NCBI RefSeq assembly: GCF_009689005.1
Contig: NZ_AP021879.1
Span: 4,278,001 to 4,342,000 of the forward strand
Origin: Desulfosarcina ovata subsp. ovata
GTDB taxonomy: Bacteria > Desulfobacterota > Desulfobacteria > Desulfobacterales > Desulfosarcinaceae
DNA length: 64,000 nt
Direction of reading: 5' to 3'
Of the stretch, positions 53,298 to 61,647 are shown one piece after another. The first letter of the stretch is position 1, and each line of letters begins with the position of its first letter. Made by a program: the position numbers and the translations under genes. The notes under the pieces were generated by a model. The model searched no databases, was not told where the DNA came from, and saw nothing but the letters and a program-made list of their open reading frames with translations.

Positions 53298-53549
53298 TTA
53301 AAAAAACTCCTCGATCTTTTTAAACCCATCGTCCACAGACTGTTTGTATGTTTCGCGGCCCTTTTTAAAGGCACCCACCCATTCCTGGACAGCTTTCTTG
53401 CCTTCCTCGGGCAACCAGGTCGCCTGGCTCAATATGGTATTGGCCATGGCTTCCGTCTGATCCTGTACCATGATCATGGCATTGTAGGCATTGTTGAAAG
53501 CGGATTTGTTGAAAGTCACCATCTGTTTGAACACCTGTTTCTGATCCAT
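53298..53549 (-). CDS. Phasin-like small protein
   Basis: 83 residues, helical and amphipathic (FNKSAFNNAYNAMIMVQDQTE, EEGKKAVQEWVGAFKKGRETYKQ in part), resembling phasin/PhaE-type granule-associated proteins. A strong promoter lies upstream and the MaoC hydratase downstream. PHA synthase itself is not in the window. Confidence 0.65.
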   Translation of the reverse strand: MDQKQVFKQMVTFNKSAFNNAYNAMIMVQDQTEAMANTILSQATWLPEEGKKAVQEWVGAFKKGRETYKQSVDDGFKKIEEFF

Positions 53550-53593
53550 CTGTTCCTCCGTTAGTTATTTATTTATGTTTCTGGTTTAAATCT

Positions 53594-53621
53594 ACTATAG
53601 AGCTTCGTTCAGGGATGTCAA
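53594..53621 (-). promoter_or_regulatory. Sigma-70 type promoter for the phasin/maoC genes
   Basis: On the minus strand TTGACA (53621-53616), a 16-base spacer and TATAGT (53599-53594), about 45 bases upstream of the phasin-like start. The rest of the gap to 53861 shows no supportable gene. Confidence 0.7.
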
Positions 53622-53861
53622 CGCCAAAATGTTGCAATGCACAAAAAAGTTTGCTGCGGTATCGGGCCGTTGGAATGGCCGGCCTGTCCGCGTCTATCGC
53701 GTTGTCTATACACCTCAACGGGCGGCGCGCTGGAATATCCTGGACATTGAACGATACTGTATAAAATCAGACGGCCACGCGGTACCCGGGTTTGACTTGT
53801 CAGGATCAGTGGGGTATCAGATGGCCAATGTTTTTGTGTCCCTGCGAAAGGCCAGCCAATT

Positions 53862-55829
53862 ATGTGTTGCTCTACATCTCATGCTGAAATCGATGAGGCG
53901 TTATCGACGGGCCGCCATTGCGGTGGTCCCTTGATACCGCAGGTCCAGTGCCGCCAATGTCGGAACATGAACCGGCCGGAGAGCCGGTTTTGTGACCAGT
54001 GCGGCCATTTCCTTCCATCGGATGCCGATCGGCAACACGAGTCCCTGAAAAGTGAGAGGAAGCATGTGGTGGTCCTTTTTTCGGACATCTGCCACTATCG
54101 GGAAATCATCCGCCGCGTCGATCCGGAAGATATCCGGGAGGTCACCCGCCATCTCTTCCAAGAGTCGGTCAACATCATCGAGCGCTACGGTGGATATATC
54201 GACCGGATGCTCTGGGACGGTTTAATGGCCGTTTTCGGCATGCCATGCACCCATGAAGATGATGTTGTCCGGGCTATTCGGGCGGCGCTGGATATTCGGC
54301 GCATGGCCGAACGGCTGGGAAGGGCCGAGGCGGGGTGCATCGGTGAACCGCTTTCCATGCGGTCGGGGATTGCCTATGGGCTGGTGGTCACCGGGGTCAC
54401 GCAAAAAGAGAGCGGACGACCCGGCCTTACCGGGGATACGGTCAATCTGGCTGCCCGGCTCAGGGATCTGGCCTCGCCGGGAGAGGTTCTTGCGGAAAGC
54501 GGTACTTTCTCCTCGGCGGCCGGATTTTTTCGTTTTGAGGCGCTGCCTGCGGTCGCGGTGAAAGGGCGGGAGGCGCCGATTGCGGTTTTCCGCGTGGCAG
54601 ATGCCGTGGTTCGGCCGGAGAAGGTCCGGCGGGTTCACGGGCTCAAAACCAGATTGATTGCGCGAGGGCGTGAATTGAAGCAGATGAGGGATGCCGCCTT
54701 GCGTCTTCACAGGCAGGCAGGGACGGTGCTGACCATCTGCGGTGATGCCGGTACCGGAAAAAGCCGTTTGATTGCCGAGTTCAAGGCATCGACCCGTCGG
54801 TCGAGGATCTGCTGGCTGGACGGCTATGCCTATACGTATACCCGTGCCGTTCCCTACTACCCGTTTATCGATATGCTCAATCGGTTTTTCGATATTGACG
54901 AGGCCGATGGTGATACGGTGATCCTGCAAAAACTCCATGCCGGTCTCGGTCGGTGGGTGGCCGATGGGGATACGGTGGCCTCTTATCTGGCCGGCTTTTA
55001 TACACCCTCATCGCTTGAAACCGTAGTTTCCGATCAGGAAGTTTTCAAGTCCCGGCTTCAGCAGGCCGTCACCTGCCTTCTGTCGGTGCTTTCCCGTAAG
55101 GCGCCCACGATTGTCTGCCTTGAGGATCTGCACTGGGCGGATCCGTCCTCCCTTTCCCTGATTCGTTGTATTCTCAGGGAGCCGGGCCTGCCCCTGATGT
55201 TTGTGATCAGTTACCGGTCATCGTTGAATTTTGCCCATGGGGAGAACGGCGAACGTGTCTCCCATGCCTGGGAGCATATTCATTTGCGTGATCTGGATGT
55301 TGCCGCATCAAGGGCGATGGCTCAGTCGCTGATCGGAACCCGTGCGATTCCGGAAGCCCTTGACCATTACCTGACCAGCCGGGTGGCGGGAAACCCCTTT
55401 TTTATCGAAGAAGTGATCAACGCACTGATCGATGCCGGGCGTCTGAAACGGATCGGCAACCGGTGGCATTTCGAGGACATGGTCGCCATTCCGGATCTCT
55501 CTTCGACCATCAACAGCATCATCCACTCCCGTCTGGATCGGCTGGGCCGCAACGCCAAGGCCATCCTGCAGGAGGCCGCCGTCATCGGGCGGGTTTTCCA
55601 CCTGACACTGCTTCGGCGGATTACCGATTTTCCGGAAGTGCTAACGGCCTGCCTGGATCAGCTGGCCGGGCAGGGCCTGATTCGTCGCCAGGCGGATCCG
55701 CACGAGCCGGTTTACCGTTTCAATTATGGCATTGTCCAGGAAGTGGTGTATAACGGAATTTTGAAAAAGGAGCGGCGGACCATTTACGAAAAGATCGCCC
55801 GGGTACTGGAGTCCGATGGCCGTCCATAA
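53862..55829 (+). CDS. Zinc-ribbon / class III cyclase / AAA-ATPase signalling protein
   Basis: 655 residues. A zinc ribbon at about 30-50 (CRQCRNMNRPESRFCDQCG), a class III cyclase domain at about 67-245 with metal Asp in LFSDICHY and LWDGLMAVFG and GDTVNLAARL, then a STAND/AAA ATPase (Walker A GDAGTGKS, Walker B CLEDLHWADPSS). Such proteins usually continue with several hundred residues of TPR repeats; this one ends just after the ATPase, so it is short for its family. Its last 14 bases overlap the pseudouridine synthase gene. Confidence 0.85.
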   Translation: MCCSTSHAEIDEALSTGRHCGGPLIPQVQCRQCRNMNRPESRFCDQCGHFLPSDADRQHESLKSERKHVVVLFSDICHYREIIRRVDPEDIREVTRHLFQESVNIIERYGGYIDRMLWDGLMAVFGMPCTHEDDVVRAIRAALDIRRMAERLGRAEAGCIGEPLSMRSGIAYGLVVTGVTQKESGRPGLTGDTVNLAARLRDLASPGEVLAESGTFSSAAGFFRFEALPAVAVKGREAPIAVFRVADAVVRPEKVRRVHGLKTRLIARGRELKQMRDAALRLHRQAGTVLTICGDAGTGKSRLIAEFKASTRRSRICWLDGYAYTYTRAVPYYPFIDMLNRFFDIDEADGDTVILQKLHAGLGRWVADGDTVASYLAGFYTPSSLETVVSDQEVFKSRLQQAVTCLLSVLSRKAPTIVCLEDLHWADPSSLSLIRCILREPGLPLMFVISYRSSLNFAHGENGERVSHAWEHIHLRDLDVAASRAMAQSLIGTRAIPEALDHYLTSRVAGNPFFIEEVINALIDAGRLKRIGNRWHFEDMVAIPDLSSTINSIIHSRLDRLGRNAKAILQEAAVIGRVFHLTLLRRITDFPEVLTACLDQLAGQGLIRRQADPHEPVYRFNYGIVQEVVYNGILKKERRTIYEKIARVLESDGRP

Positions 55830-56616
55830 AAAACGATTCGACGCGGCCCGGCCCAATATCATGCAAACGCAATCATCCACGCCGGTTGTCATCGGCGGCG
55901 TTGATGTTCCGCTACCTGTGGTGGGCTGCGGCCCGCGTTGGCTGGTGGTGGAGAAACCCTGTGGGATGAGTATCCACAACGATCCGGGGCAGGATCTCTG
56001 TTCCCTGGTGCATATGGCGGTAAAGGCCGGCCAGGTGCCGGTTGTCGACCGCAATATGCCCGGGGTTCATGCTGTCCACCGCCTCGATCGGGATACCAGC
56101 GGCATCGTGCTTTTGGCCGGAGACAGCCAAACAGGTGCATTCTTTGGTGCCCAGTTTGCTGCCCGAAGCGTGCACAAACGCTACCTGGCAATGGTTCACG
56201 GCATGCTGCCGACCGATGCCGGCTGGCGCACGTGGCACTGGCCGCTCACCGATGCAGCCGGTGGCCGCAAAAATCCTGTGGGCAGGGGAAAACGGAAGCC
56301 CTGCACGACCCGTTGGCGGGCACTGGAGACCAGTGACCACTATTCACTGGTGGAATGCGAACTGTTGAGCGGCCGCAAGCACCAGATCCGGCGGCATGCC
56401 TGTCTGGCCGGGCATGCGGTGGTGGGTGACCGGCGTTACGGGTCGGTACGTTCCCTGGAATTTGTTTCCCGGCAATGCCATTTCAGCCGGATGGCCTTGC
56501 ATGCCCACACGCTGAGCTTCCGGCTTCCCGGTGAGACCGGTATGAAAACCTTTGCTTCCGGCGGCTTGCCCGATGCCATGCAGCACCTTTTGGCGACCGA
56601 CCGGAAGGAACATTAG
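55816..56616 (+). CDS. RluA-family RNA pseudouridine synthase
   Basis: 266 residues. Catalytic Asp91 lies in HAVHRLDRDTSG, with KRYLAMVHG and SGRKHQIRRH downstream, the RluA-family signature. No S4 domain. It isomerises uridine in rRNA or tRNA; the specific site cannot be told. The ATG lies inside the end of the cyclase/ATPase gene, so translation is coupled. Confidence 0.9.
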   Translation: MAVHKKRFDAARPNIMQTQSSTPVVIGGVDVPLPVVGCGPRWLVVEKPCGMSIHNDPGQDLCSLVHMAVKAGQVPVVDRNMPGVHAVHRLDRDTSGIVLLAGDSQTGAFFGAQFAARSVHKRYLAMVHGMLPTDAGWRTWHWPLTDAAGGRKNPVGRGKRKPCTTRWRALETSDHYSLVECELLSGRKHQIRRHACLAGHAVVGDRRYGSVRSLEFVSRQCHFSRMALHAHTLSFRLPGETGMKTFASGGLPDAMQHLLATDRKEH

Positions 56617-56671
56617 CGGGGCATTCTCATGGAAAACGGTTTAAATTGAGTGTGGATTCGAAGGAGAACAG

Positions 56672-57763
56672 ATGCAATCAGCCGAACCAACCAAAAGCTT
56701 TCCGGAGAAGATGATCGATATTCTCAACTACGGTTCCCTTAATCTGGCCATGGGCCTGGGGTACCGGGCCGGCCTTTTCGATATCATGGATGCCGAAGTG
56801 AGGCCCCGCAGCGCGCAAGAAATCAGCCGGCAGGCCAATCTCAACTGCCGCTACGTGAACGAGTGGCTGGGGATCATGGTGTGTGGCGGTATCGTCGAAC
56901 TGGTGCCGGGAGACGACGGCACCGAGCGATTTTTTCTACCCAAGGCCCACGGCGATCTGCTTGCCCGTCGGGCCGGCAGCGGCAACCTGGGCGTTTACAC
57001 CCAGGAGATTCCACTGCTCACGGTCAGCGCCATGGAGCGGGTCTTCCAGGGATTTCTCAGCGGTGAGGGGATCCCCTACGAACAATACCCCGATTTTCAC
57101 GATTTCATGGGGCAGTTGGGCGATGCCAAGCATCGGCAGGTGCTGGTGGATGTTTTTCTGCCGTCGGTGGACAACGGCCGACTGGTCGACGCCCTCCGGC
57201 GAGGGATCGAGGTCTGTGACCTGGGATGTGCTCAGGGTGTGGCGACCCTGGTGATGGCCCAGGCGTTTCCGGCCAGTCACTTTACCGGTATCGACATCAG
57301 CCGTGAGGCTTTGGAGACGGCCCGTTCCGGAGCCCGTGACGCCGGGTTGGAGAACATCCGCTTCGATGTGCGCGATGCGGCCGAGCTGCGTCATCCCAAC
57401 GAATTGTCCGGAAATTTTGACTACATCACCGCCTTCGATGCCATCCACGATCAGACCCGCCCCCTGGAAGCCCTTCAGGGGATTTATGAAATACTGAAAG
57501 CGGATGGCGCCTTTTCGATGATCGACATCGCTGCGGAAAGTGGCATCGGAGGCAACCGCAGTCATCCCATGGGGGCGTTTCTCTACACGGTCAGCCTGAT
57601 GCACTGCATGCCGGTGGGGCTGGTGGATGGCGGTGCTGGCCTGGGGATGATGTGGGGCCGTCAGCAAGCCGAAAAAATGCTTGGCGAGGCCGGATTTGGT
57701 CAGGTGACTGTGGCGGAAATCCCCAACGACCCTTTTAACCTGCACTTTTTCTGCCGTAAATAA
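56672..57763 (+). CDS. SAM-dependent methyltransferase with winged-helix N-terminus
   Basis: 363 residues: helical/winged-helix dimerisation region (about 1-110, ILNYGSLNLAMGLGYRAGLFD), then a class I methyltransferase fold with VCDLGCAQGVATLVMAQAFP and FDYITAFDAIHD. Architecture resembles small-molecule O-methyltransferases and mycobacterial Rv2258c-type proteins. Substrate unknown. AGGAG-type site precedes the ATG. Confidence 0.82.
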   Translation: MQSAEPTKSFPEKMIDILNYGSLNLAMGLGYRAGLFDIMDAEVRPRSAQEISRQANLNCRYVNEWLGIMVCGGIVELVPGDDGTERFFLPKAHGDLLARRAGSGNLGVYTQEIPLLTVSAMERVFQGFLSGEGIPYEQYPDFHDFMGQLGDAKHRQVLVDVFLPSVDNGRLVDALRRGIEVCDLGCAQGVATLVMAQAFPASHFTGIDISREALETARSGARDAGLENIRFDVRDAAELRHPNELSGNFDYITAFDAIHDQTRPLEALQGIYEILKADGAFSMIDIAAESGIGGNRSHPMGAFLYTVSLMHCMPVGLVDGGAGLGMMWGRQQAEKMLGEAGFGQVTVAEIPNDPFNLHFFCRK

Positions 57764-57771
57764 GGGGGCAA

Positions 57772-58026
57772 TCAGCGCCGTATTTTCGGTGAATAGGTCA
57801 ACTGCGGGGGGGGCGTGGGCTTCGGTGATTGGCGATCAGGTTCAACAACATCCAGCGCCTGCCTGGATTTTTCAAGGCCTTCCCGCGACAGGGTGACCCG
57901 ATCGACAATCCCAAAGGGATCGTCCTCCCGGCCGCGTTTCCCGTCGGCTACCGGGTTCGACCGCGGTGCCCGTTCGATCGGTAGAATTTTCTGGTTGTCT
58001 ACAATGATGTAGGGGGGTTCATCCAT
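57772..58026 (-). CDS. Small hypothetical protein
   Basis: 84 residues, polar and proline-rich, with DRVTLSREGLEKSRQA, a short motif reminiscent of FlgM-like anti-sigma segments found in deltaproteobacteria. Too little to assign. Convergent with the methyltransferase gene. The following stretch 58027-58313 holds no visible gene. Confidence 0.5.
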   Translation of the reverse strand: MDEPPYIIVDNQKILPIERAPRSNPVADGKRGREDDPFGIVDRVTLSREGLEKSRQALDVVEPDRQSPKPTPPPQLTYSPKIRR

Positions 58027-58313
58027 CGACAGTCTTTCCGTACGGTATTTTTTTTAACCGGTTGCTACAATTATAGATCTGTTTTTGACGGGACCGTTAC
58101 AATCATTTTCCAGAATCGGAAAATTGCTACCATATTTCAGACGCTGCCACAAGTGATGTGACGACCGTATTTACAATCTGTTTTTGACTACCAATCAATG
58201 CTGAACACTGATAATTGACGGGCCAGAAATAACTGCAGCAAGACGGTTTCGACTGCAACTATTAAATTTTTTACGGAAAACAGACAATCCTAAGAAAAGA
58301 GGAGGTTTATGCG

Positions 58314-58682
58314 ATGAAATTCGTGGTGTATCTGTTGGGTTTTGCCTGGGTTGCCGCCGGCGCAATTGCAATCCTTTACACGGAGGACTACAAAGCGTAT
58401 CTCAAAAGCGTATTGACCCGGCTGGATCGCATCTGGCTGGCACTGGTGCCGGCGGTTGTGGGACTGCTCCTGCTGATCGGCGCAGCATCCACGTCCCATG
58501 TCGGATTTGTTGGCCTGATCGGTGTTCTCGGCATCGTTAAGGGCGTTCTGATCTACTTCAATCCCCGCGGCCTGTTCGAAACCAGTCAGGCCTGGCTGGA
58601 CAACCTGAATGACCAGGGGTATCGCCTGATGGGCATCCTTGCCCTGATTTTCGGTACCGTGGTCATTTCCTGGATCAAGTGA
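58314..58682 (+). CDS. Small membrane protein
   Basis: 122 residues with about four hydrophobic segments (VVYLLGFAWVAAGAIAILY, WLALVPAVVGLLLLIGAAS, VGLIGVLGIVKGVLIYF, MGILALIFGTVVISWI). AGGAGG upstream of the ATG. Unknown function. The next gene follows after 14 bases. Confidence 0.75.
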   Translation: MKFVVYLLGFAWVAAGAIAILYTEDYKAYLKSVLTRLDRIWLALVPAVVGLLLLIGAASTSHVGFVGLIGVLGIVKGVLIYFNPRGLFETSQAWLDNLNDQGYRLMGILALIFGTVVISWIK

Positions 58683-58696
58683 TCCGTTAAATCTGG

Positions 58697-59014
58697 ATGA
58701 TCGAACTGCTGCTCACCATCCCGGCGCTGGGCGCCGGCCTGTCCCGGTGCCGCGGCATCCATCTTCCGGCAACCAAAATCATTCCCACGGTGACCCTTGC
58801 GGTCGCCGCTGCTGGTCTCTGCCTGATCGGGATTTACCCGGATACTCTTTTCGCCCTGTTATGGCTCTCTCCACTGCTCATCGTCCTTTCCTTCCAGGCG
58901 CTGACCGGGCGGCCGACCCCGCTGCACCCCTTGACGCGTGGCGACTGGCGGCCCCTGGTGGCAGAGACGCCCCTGGTGGGAGATCCATTCTCCGCTGCCG
59001 CGGTGAAGGCGTGA
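58697..59014 (+). CDS. Small membrane protein, possibly truncated
   Basis: 105 residues with two to three hydrophobic segments (KIIPTVTLAVAAAGLCLIGI, LFALLWLSPLLIVLSFQAL) and a hydrophilic tail. No ribosome-binding site of note. Could be a membrane subunit co-transcribed with the preceding gene. Function unknown. Confidence 0.6.
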   Translation: MIELLLTIPALGAGLSRCRGIHLPATKIIPTVTLAVAAAGLCLIGIYPDTLFALLWLSPLLIVLSFQALTGRPTPLHPLTRGDWRPLVAETPLVGDPFSAAAVKA

Positions 59015-59100
59015 GCCCGTCGCGTTTTTACCGACACGGGGATTTTTCCGCGTGCCCGGTAGATGGGCGATATGTCTGTTGACATTCGTTTGATCTTCTG

Positions 59101-59137
59101 ATTGTTTGATGTTCAAGATAACCGAGTTTCAAACAAT
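59101..59137. promoter_or_regulatory. Candidate operator of the metal-ATPase/MarR operon
   Basis: Perfect 9-bp inverted repeat ATTGTTTGA (59101-59109) and TCAAACAAT (59129-59137), 19 bases apart, with further TTGAT-like half sites on either side and a TTGACA at 59079. It lies just before the ATPase start, a good position for autoregulation by the MarR protein. Confidence 0.5.
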
Positions 59138-59162
59138 GAGGCCGGGCTGTGGAGGCAAGAGC

Positions 59163-61016
59163 ATGATCGGACGGTATGGCGACCTGTCGGTATACAAGGC
59201 GGTTTTTCAGTCAGCGGATTTTTACCGTATCATGGCCGGTGGCATTCTGATTCCGGCGGGCTATTTGTTATCACGGGGCGATGCCTGGGGAAGCCCGATG
59301 AATTTTCCAGCCGGTCTGGCCATCTTCAACCTTTGCCTGATGCTCTCCGTGGCGATCAACGGACTGCCGATCATTGCCGGTGCCCTCAAGGGCATCTTCC
59401 AGCGAAAAGTCAACGTCGACGAACTGGTCAGCATCGCCATCGTTGCCTGTGTGCTGAACGGCAACTTTTTCGAGGCGGCCCTGATCAGTTTCATTATGGT
59501 CCTGGGTGCGTTTATCGAGGAGACGCTGAGCAGCAGGGCCAGGCGTTCAATCGAAAGCCTGGTCAAGGTCAACCCGCACACGGCTCTGATTGAAACCGGC
59601 AGCCGCCAGCGGATAAAAAAGATCGGTGAGGTCCGTGTCGGCGAGACCGCCGTGGTCAAGGCCGGCGAGGTCATCCCCGTCGATGGTGAGATCATCATCG
59701 GCACCGCATCCATCGACGAATCCCTTCTGACCGGTGAGTCGCTGCCTGTTTCCAAAGGTGTGGGGGACGATTTGTCTGCCGGGACCCTGAACCTCGACGG
59801 ATATCTCAAGGTGAAGGTCAAGCGAACGGGCGATGATGCGACCATCGGCCGGATCCTCGACCTGATTCACCAAGCTGAGAACAGCAAGGTCGGCAGTGCA
59901 CGGATCGTTGACCGTTACGCCGCCTATTTTACCCCCTTGATCGTTGGCATCGCCGTGCTGACTTACCTGATCACCCGGGATATCACGCGATCCATTGCCG
60001 TTTTGGTGGTGGGGTGCCCCTGTTCGTTCCTGCTGGCCGGGCCGGTGGCCACCGTCGCGGCTGTCGGCCGGGCGGCCAAGTCGGGCATTATGGTCAAGGG
60101 CGGGGTCTACCTTGAGAAGATTGCTCATGCCGGGACGTTTTTTTTCGACAAGACCGGTACCCTCACCGCCGGAAAGCCGATGGTCACCGCGATCCGGCCA
60201 GCCGACGGATTCTGCGAGGATGCGCTGCTGGCGTTTGCCGCAGCGGTGGAACGGGGTAGCACGCACCCCATTGCCGCAGCAATTTTAGACCAGGCGGCCA
60301 AACGGGGCATCCTGCAACGAACAGCCGGCCAGATATCGGTCATCCCCGGTTTCGGGGTCAACGGCATCGTGGACGGGAAGTCGGTGGGGGTTTTTGCCGG
60401 CAGTACCGGTGCCACCGGCGGAGAAACACGCATTCAGGTCGTCGTTGATGGATTGCCGGCCGGCGAGATCGATCTCTTCGACCCTCCTCGGCCGGAGGTT
60501 GCCGAAACCGTCAGACACCTCATCGCCCTGGGGGCCGAGAGAATCGCTATCCTTTCGGGGGATTCCGCAGCGGCCGTCAGGCGCATCGCCGACGCCGTGG
60601 ACATCGCCGATTACCGGTCGCGGCTCAAACCCGAGGACAAGCTGTCCACGATCGAAGCCTCGTCCGCCCTGAATCCCGTCTTTACCGGAGACGGAATGAA
60701 CGACGCCCCGTCGCTGAAGGCAGCCGCCGTGGGCATCGCCATGGGCTTGCGCGGATCGGATATGGCGCTGTCCACGGCCGATATCGTCCTGATGAACGAC
60801 ACCATCGCACTGCTGCCGTTTCTGATCCGTTTGAGCCGAAAGATGACCCGGACGATAAAAATCAGCATCGCGGTCAGTCTTATGATCAATCTGGTCGCGA
60901 TCGCTTTCGGTGCCGCGGGAATGCTTTCGCCGATCATGGGCGCGGTGACGCATAATATCGGATCGATATTCGTTGTCACACTGTCATCGTCGATTGTTTT
61001 TACCCGGGAAACCTGA
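59163..61016 (+). CDS. P1B-type heavy-metal-translocating ATPase
   Basis: 617 residues from ATG 59163, with GGAGG eight bases upstream. Complete P-type core: TGES (190-193), transmembrane CPC metal site (285-287), DKTGT with phosphorylated Asp329, STHP, and GDGMNDAPS. There is no N-terminal metal-binding HMA domain. The last membrane region carries HNIGSIFVV where Zn/Cd pumps have a DxG motif, resembling CtpC-type Mn pumps; the metal is thus undecided (Mn, Fe or Zn). Co-transcribed with the MarR gene 14 bases downstream. Confidence 0.92.
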   Translation: MIGRYGDLSVYKAVFQSADFYRIMAGGILIPAGYLLSRGDAWGSPMNFPAGLAIFNLCLMLSVAINGLPIIAGALKGIFQRKVNVDELVSIAIVACVLNGNFFEAALISFIMVLGAFIEETLSSRARRSIESLVKVNPHTALIETGSRQRIKKIGEVRVGETAVVKAGEVIPVDGEIIIGTASIDESLLTGESLPVSKGVGDDLSAGTLNLDGYLKVKVKRTGDDATIGRILDLIHQAENSKVGSARIVDRYAAYFTPLIVGIAVLTYLITRDITRSIAVLVVGCPCSFLLAGPVATVAAVGRAAKSGIMVKGGVYLEKIAHAGTFFFDKTGTLTAGKPMVTAIRPADGFCEDALLAFAAAVERGSTHPIAAAILDQAAKRGILQRTAGQISVIPGFGVNGIVDGKSVGVFAGSTGATGGETRIQVVVDGLPAGEIDLFDPPRPEVAETVRHLIALGAERIAILSGDSAAAVRRIADAVDIADYRSRLKPEDKLSTIEASSALNPVFTGDGMNDAPSLKAAAVGIAMGLRGSDMALSTADIVLMNDTIALLPFLIRLSRKMTRTIKISIAVSLMINLVAIAFGAAGMLSPIMGAVTHNIGSIFVVTLSSSIVFTRET

Positions 61017-61029
61017 TGGAGAGGTGTTC

Positions 61030-61437
61030 ATGAACGCGCTGTCGGACCTGATCATCGAATTTTATGAAAAATTGTCATCCTGGGAACAGTCCGTCGTCGA
61101 GGGCAGCGGCATCACCCTGCCGCAGATGCATACCATCGAGATCCTCGGCGTCAACAGCATGATCAAAATGAAAGATCTGGCTTCCAAAATGGGAGTGACC
61201 ACCGGTACCCTGACGGTGATGATTGACAACCTGGAGAAAAAAGGGCTTGTCCAAAGAATTCAAAACCCGGCCGACCGGCGTTCCTACGTGATCCAGTTGA
61301 CCGAAAAGGGGACCGAACACTACCAGCGCCACTCCGACTTTCACCTGAAATTGACCCGTGAATGCACGGCCAATTTCTCGGAGGCGGAAATAAGGACCTT
61401 CGACACGCTTCTGCGGGAATTTATCCGCCACATCTGA
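61030..61437 (+). CDS. MarR-family regulator
   Basis: 135 residues, winged helix typical of MarR: MKDLASKMGVTTGTLTVMIDNLEKKGLVQR and the wing NPADRRSYVIQLTEKG. GAGAGGTG upstream of ATG 61030. Encoded immediately after the metal ATPase, so it probably controls that operon, perhaps via the palindrome at 59101-59137, and possibly also the neighbouring exporter. Confidence 0.88.
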   Translation: MNALSDLIIEFYEKLSSWEQSVVEGSGITLPQMHTIEILGVNSMIKMKDLASKMGVTTGTLTVMIDNLEKKGLVQRIQNPADRRSYVIQLTEKGTEHYQRHSDFHLKLTRECTANFSEAEIRTFDTLLREFIRHI

Positions 61438-61581
61438 GAGCCTGTTTGAGAAGTCTGGATCAGGCCCGATAACAAGGCGGAAAGTGGCTCAAAAGCGGAG
61501 CATATATGTAATATGTGAGCATTTTGAGATACTTTCCAACGCCGTTAGCGGGCTTTAGACGGATTTATCAAACGGGCTCTG
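61438..61581. repeat. Large imperfect palindrome (about 140 bp) between convergent genes
   Basis: The left arm begins GAGCCTGTTTGAGAAGTC and the right arm ends GGATTTATCAAACGGGCTCT; matching continues inwards through GGCCCGATAACAAGG versus its counterpart AACGCCGTTAGCGGGCT and AAAGTGGCTCAAAA versus TTTTGAGATACTTT to a centre near ATATATGTAATATGTG. It can fold into a single long hairpin. It may be a MITE or a bidirectional terminator for the marR and exporter genes. Confidence 0.75.
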
Positions 61582-61647
61582 AGGGTCTCACCGAAGCGAT
61601 TCAACAAAACCCGCAAACGAATCCCGATGATGGTGAGAAATGAAGTC

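Noticed and set aside
53629..53934. Possible 101-codon gene upstream of the cyclase/ATPase gene
   Set aside because: Overlaps the start of a well-supported gene, has arginine-rich random composition and no start signal.
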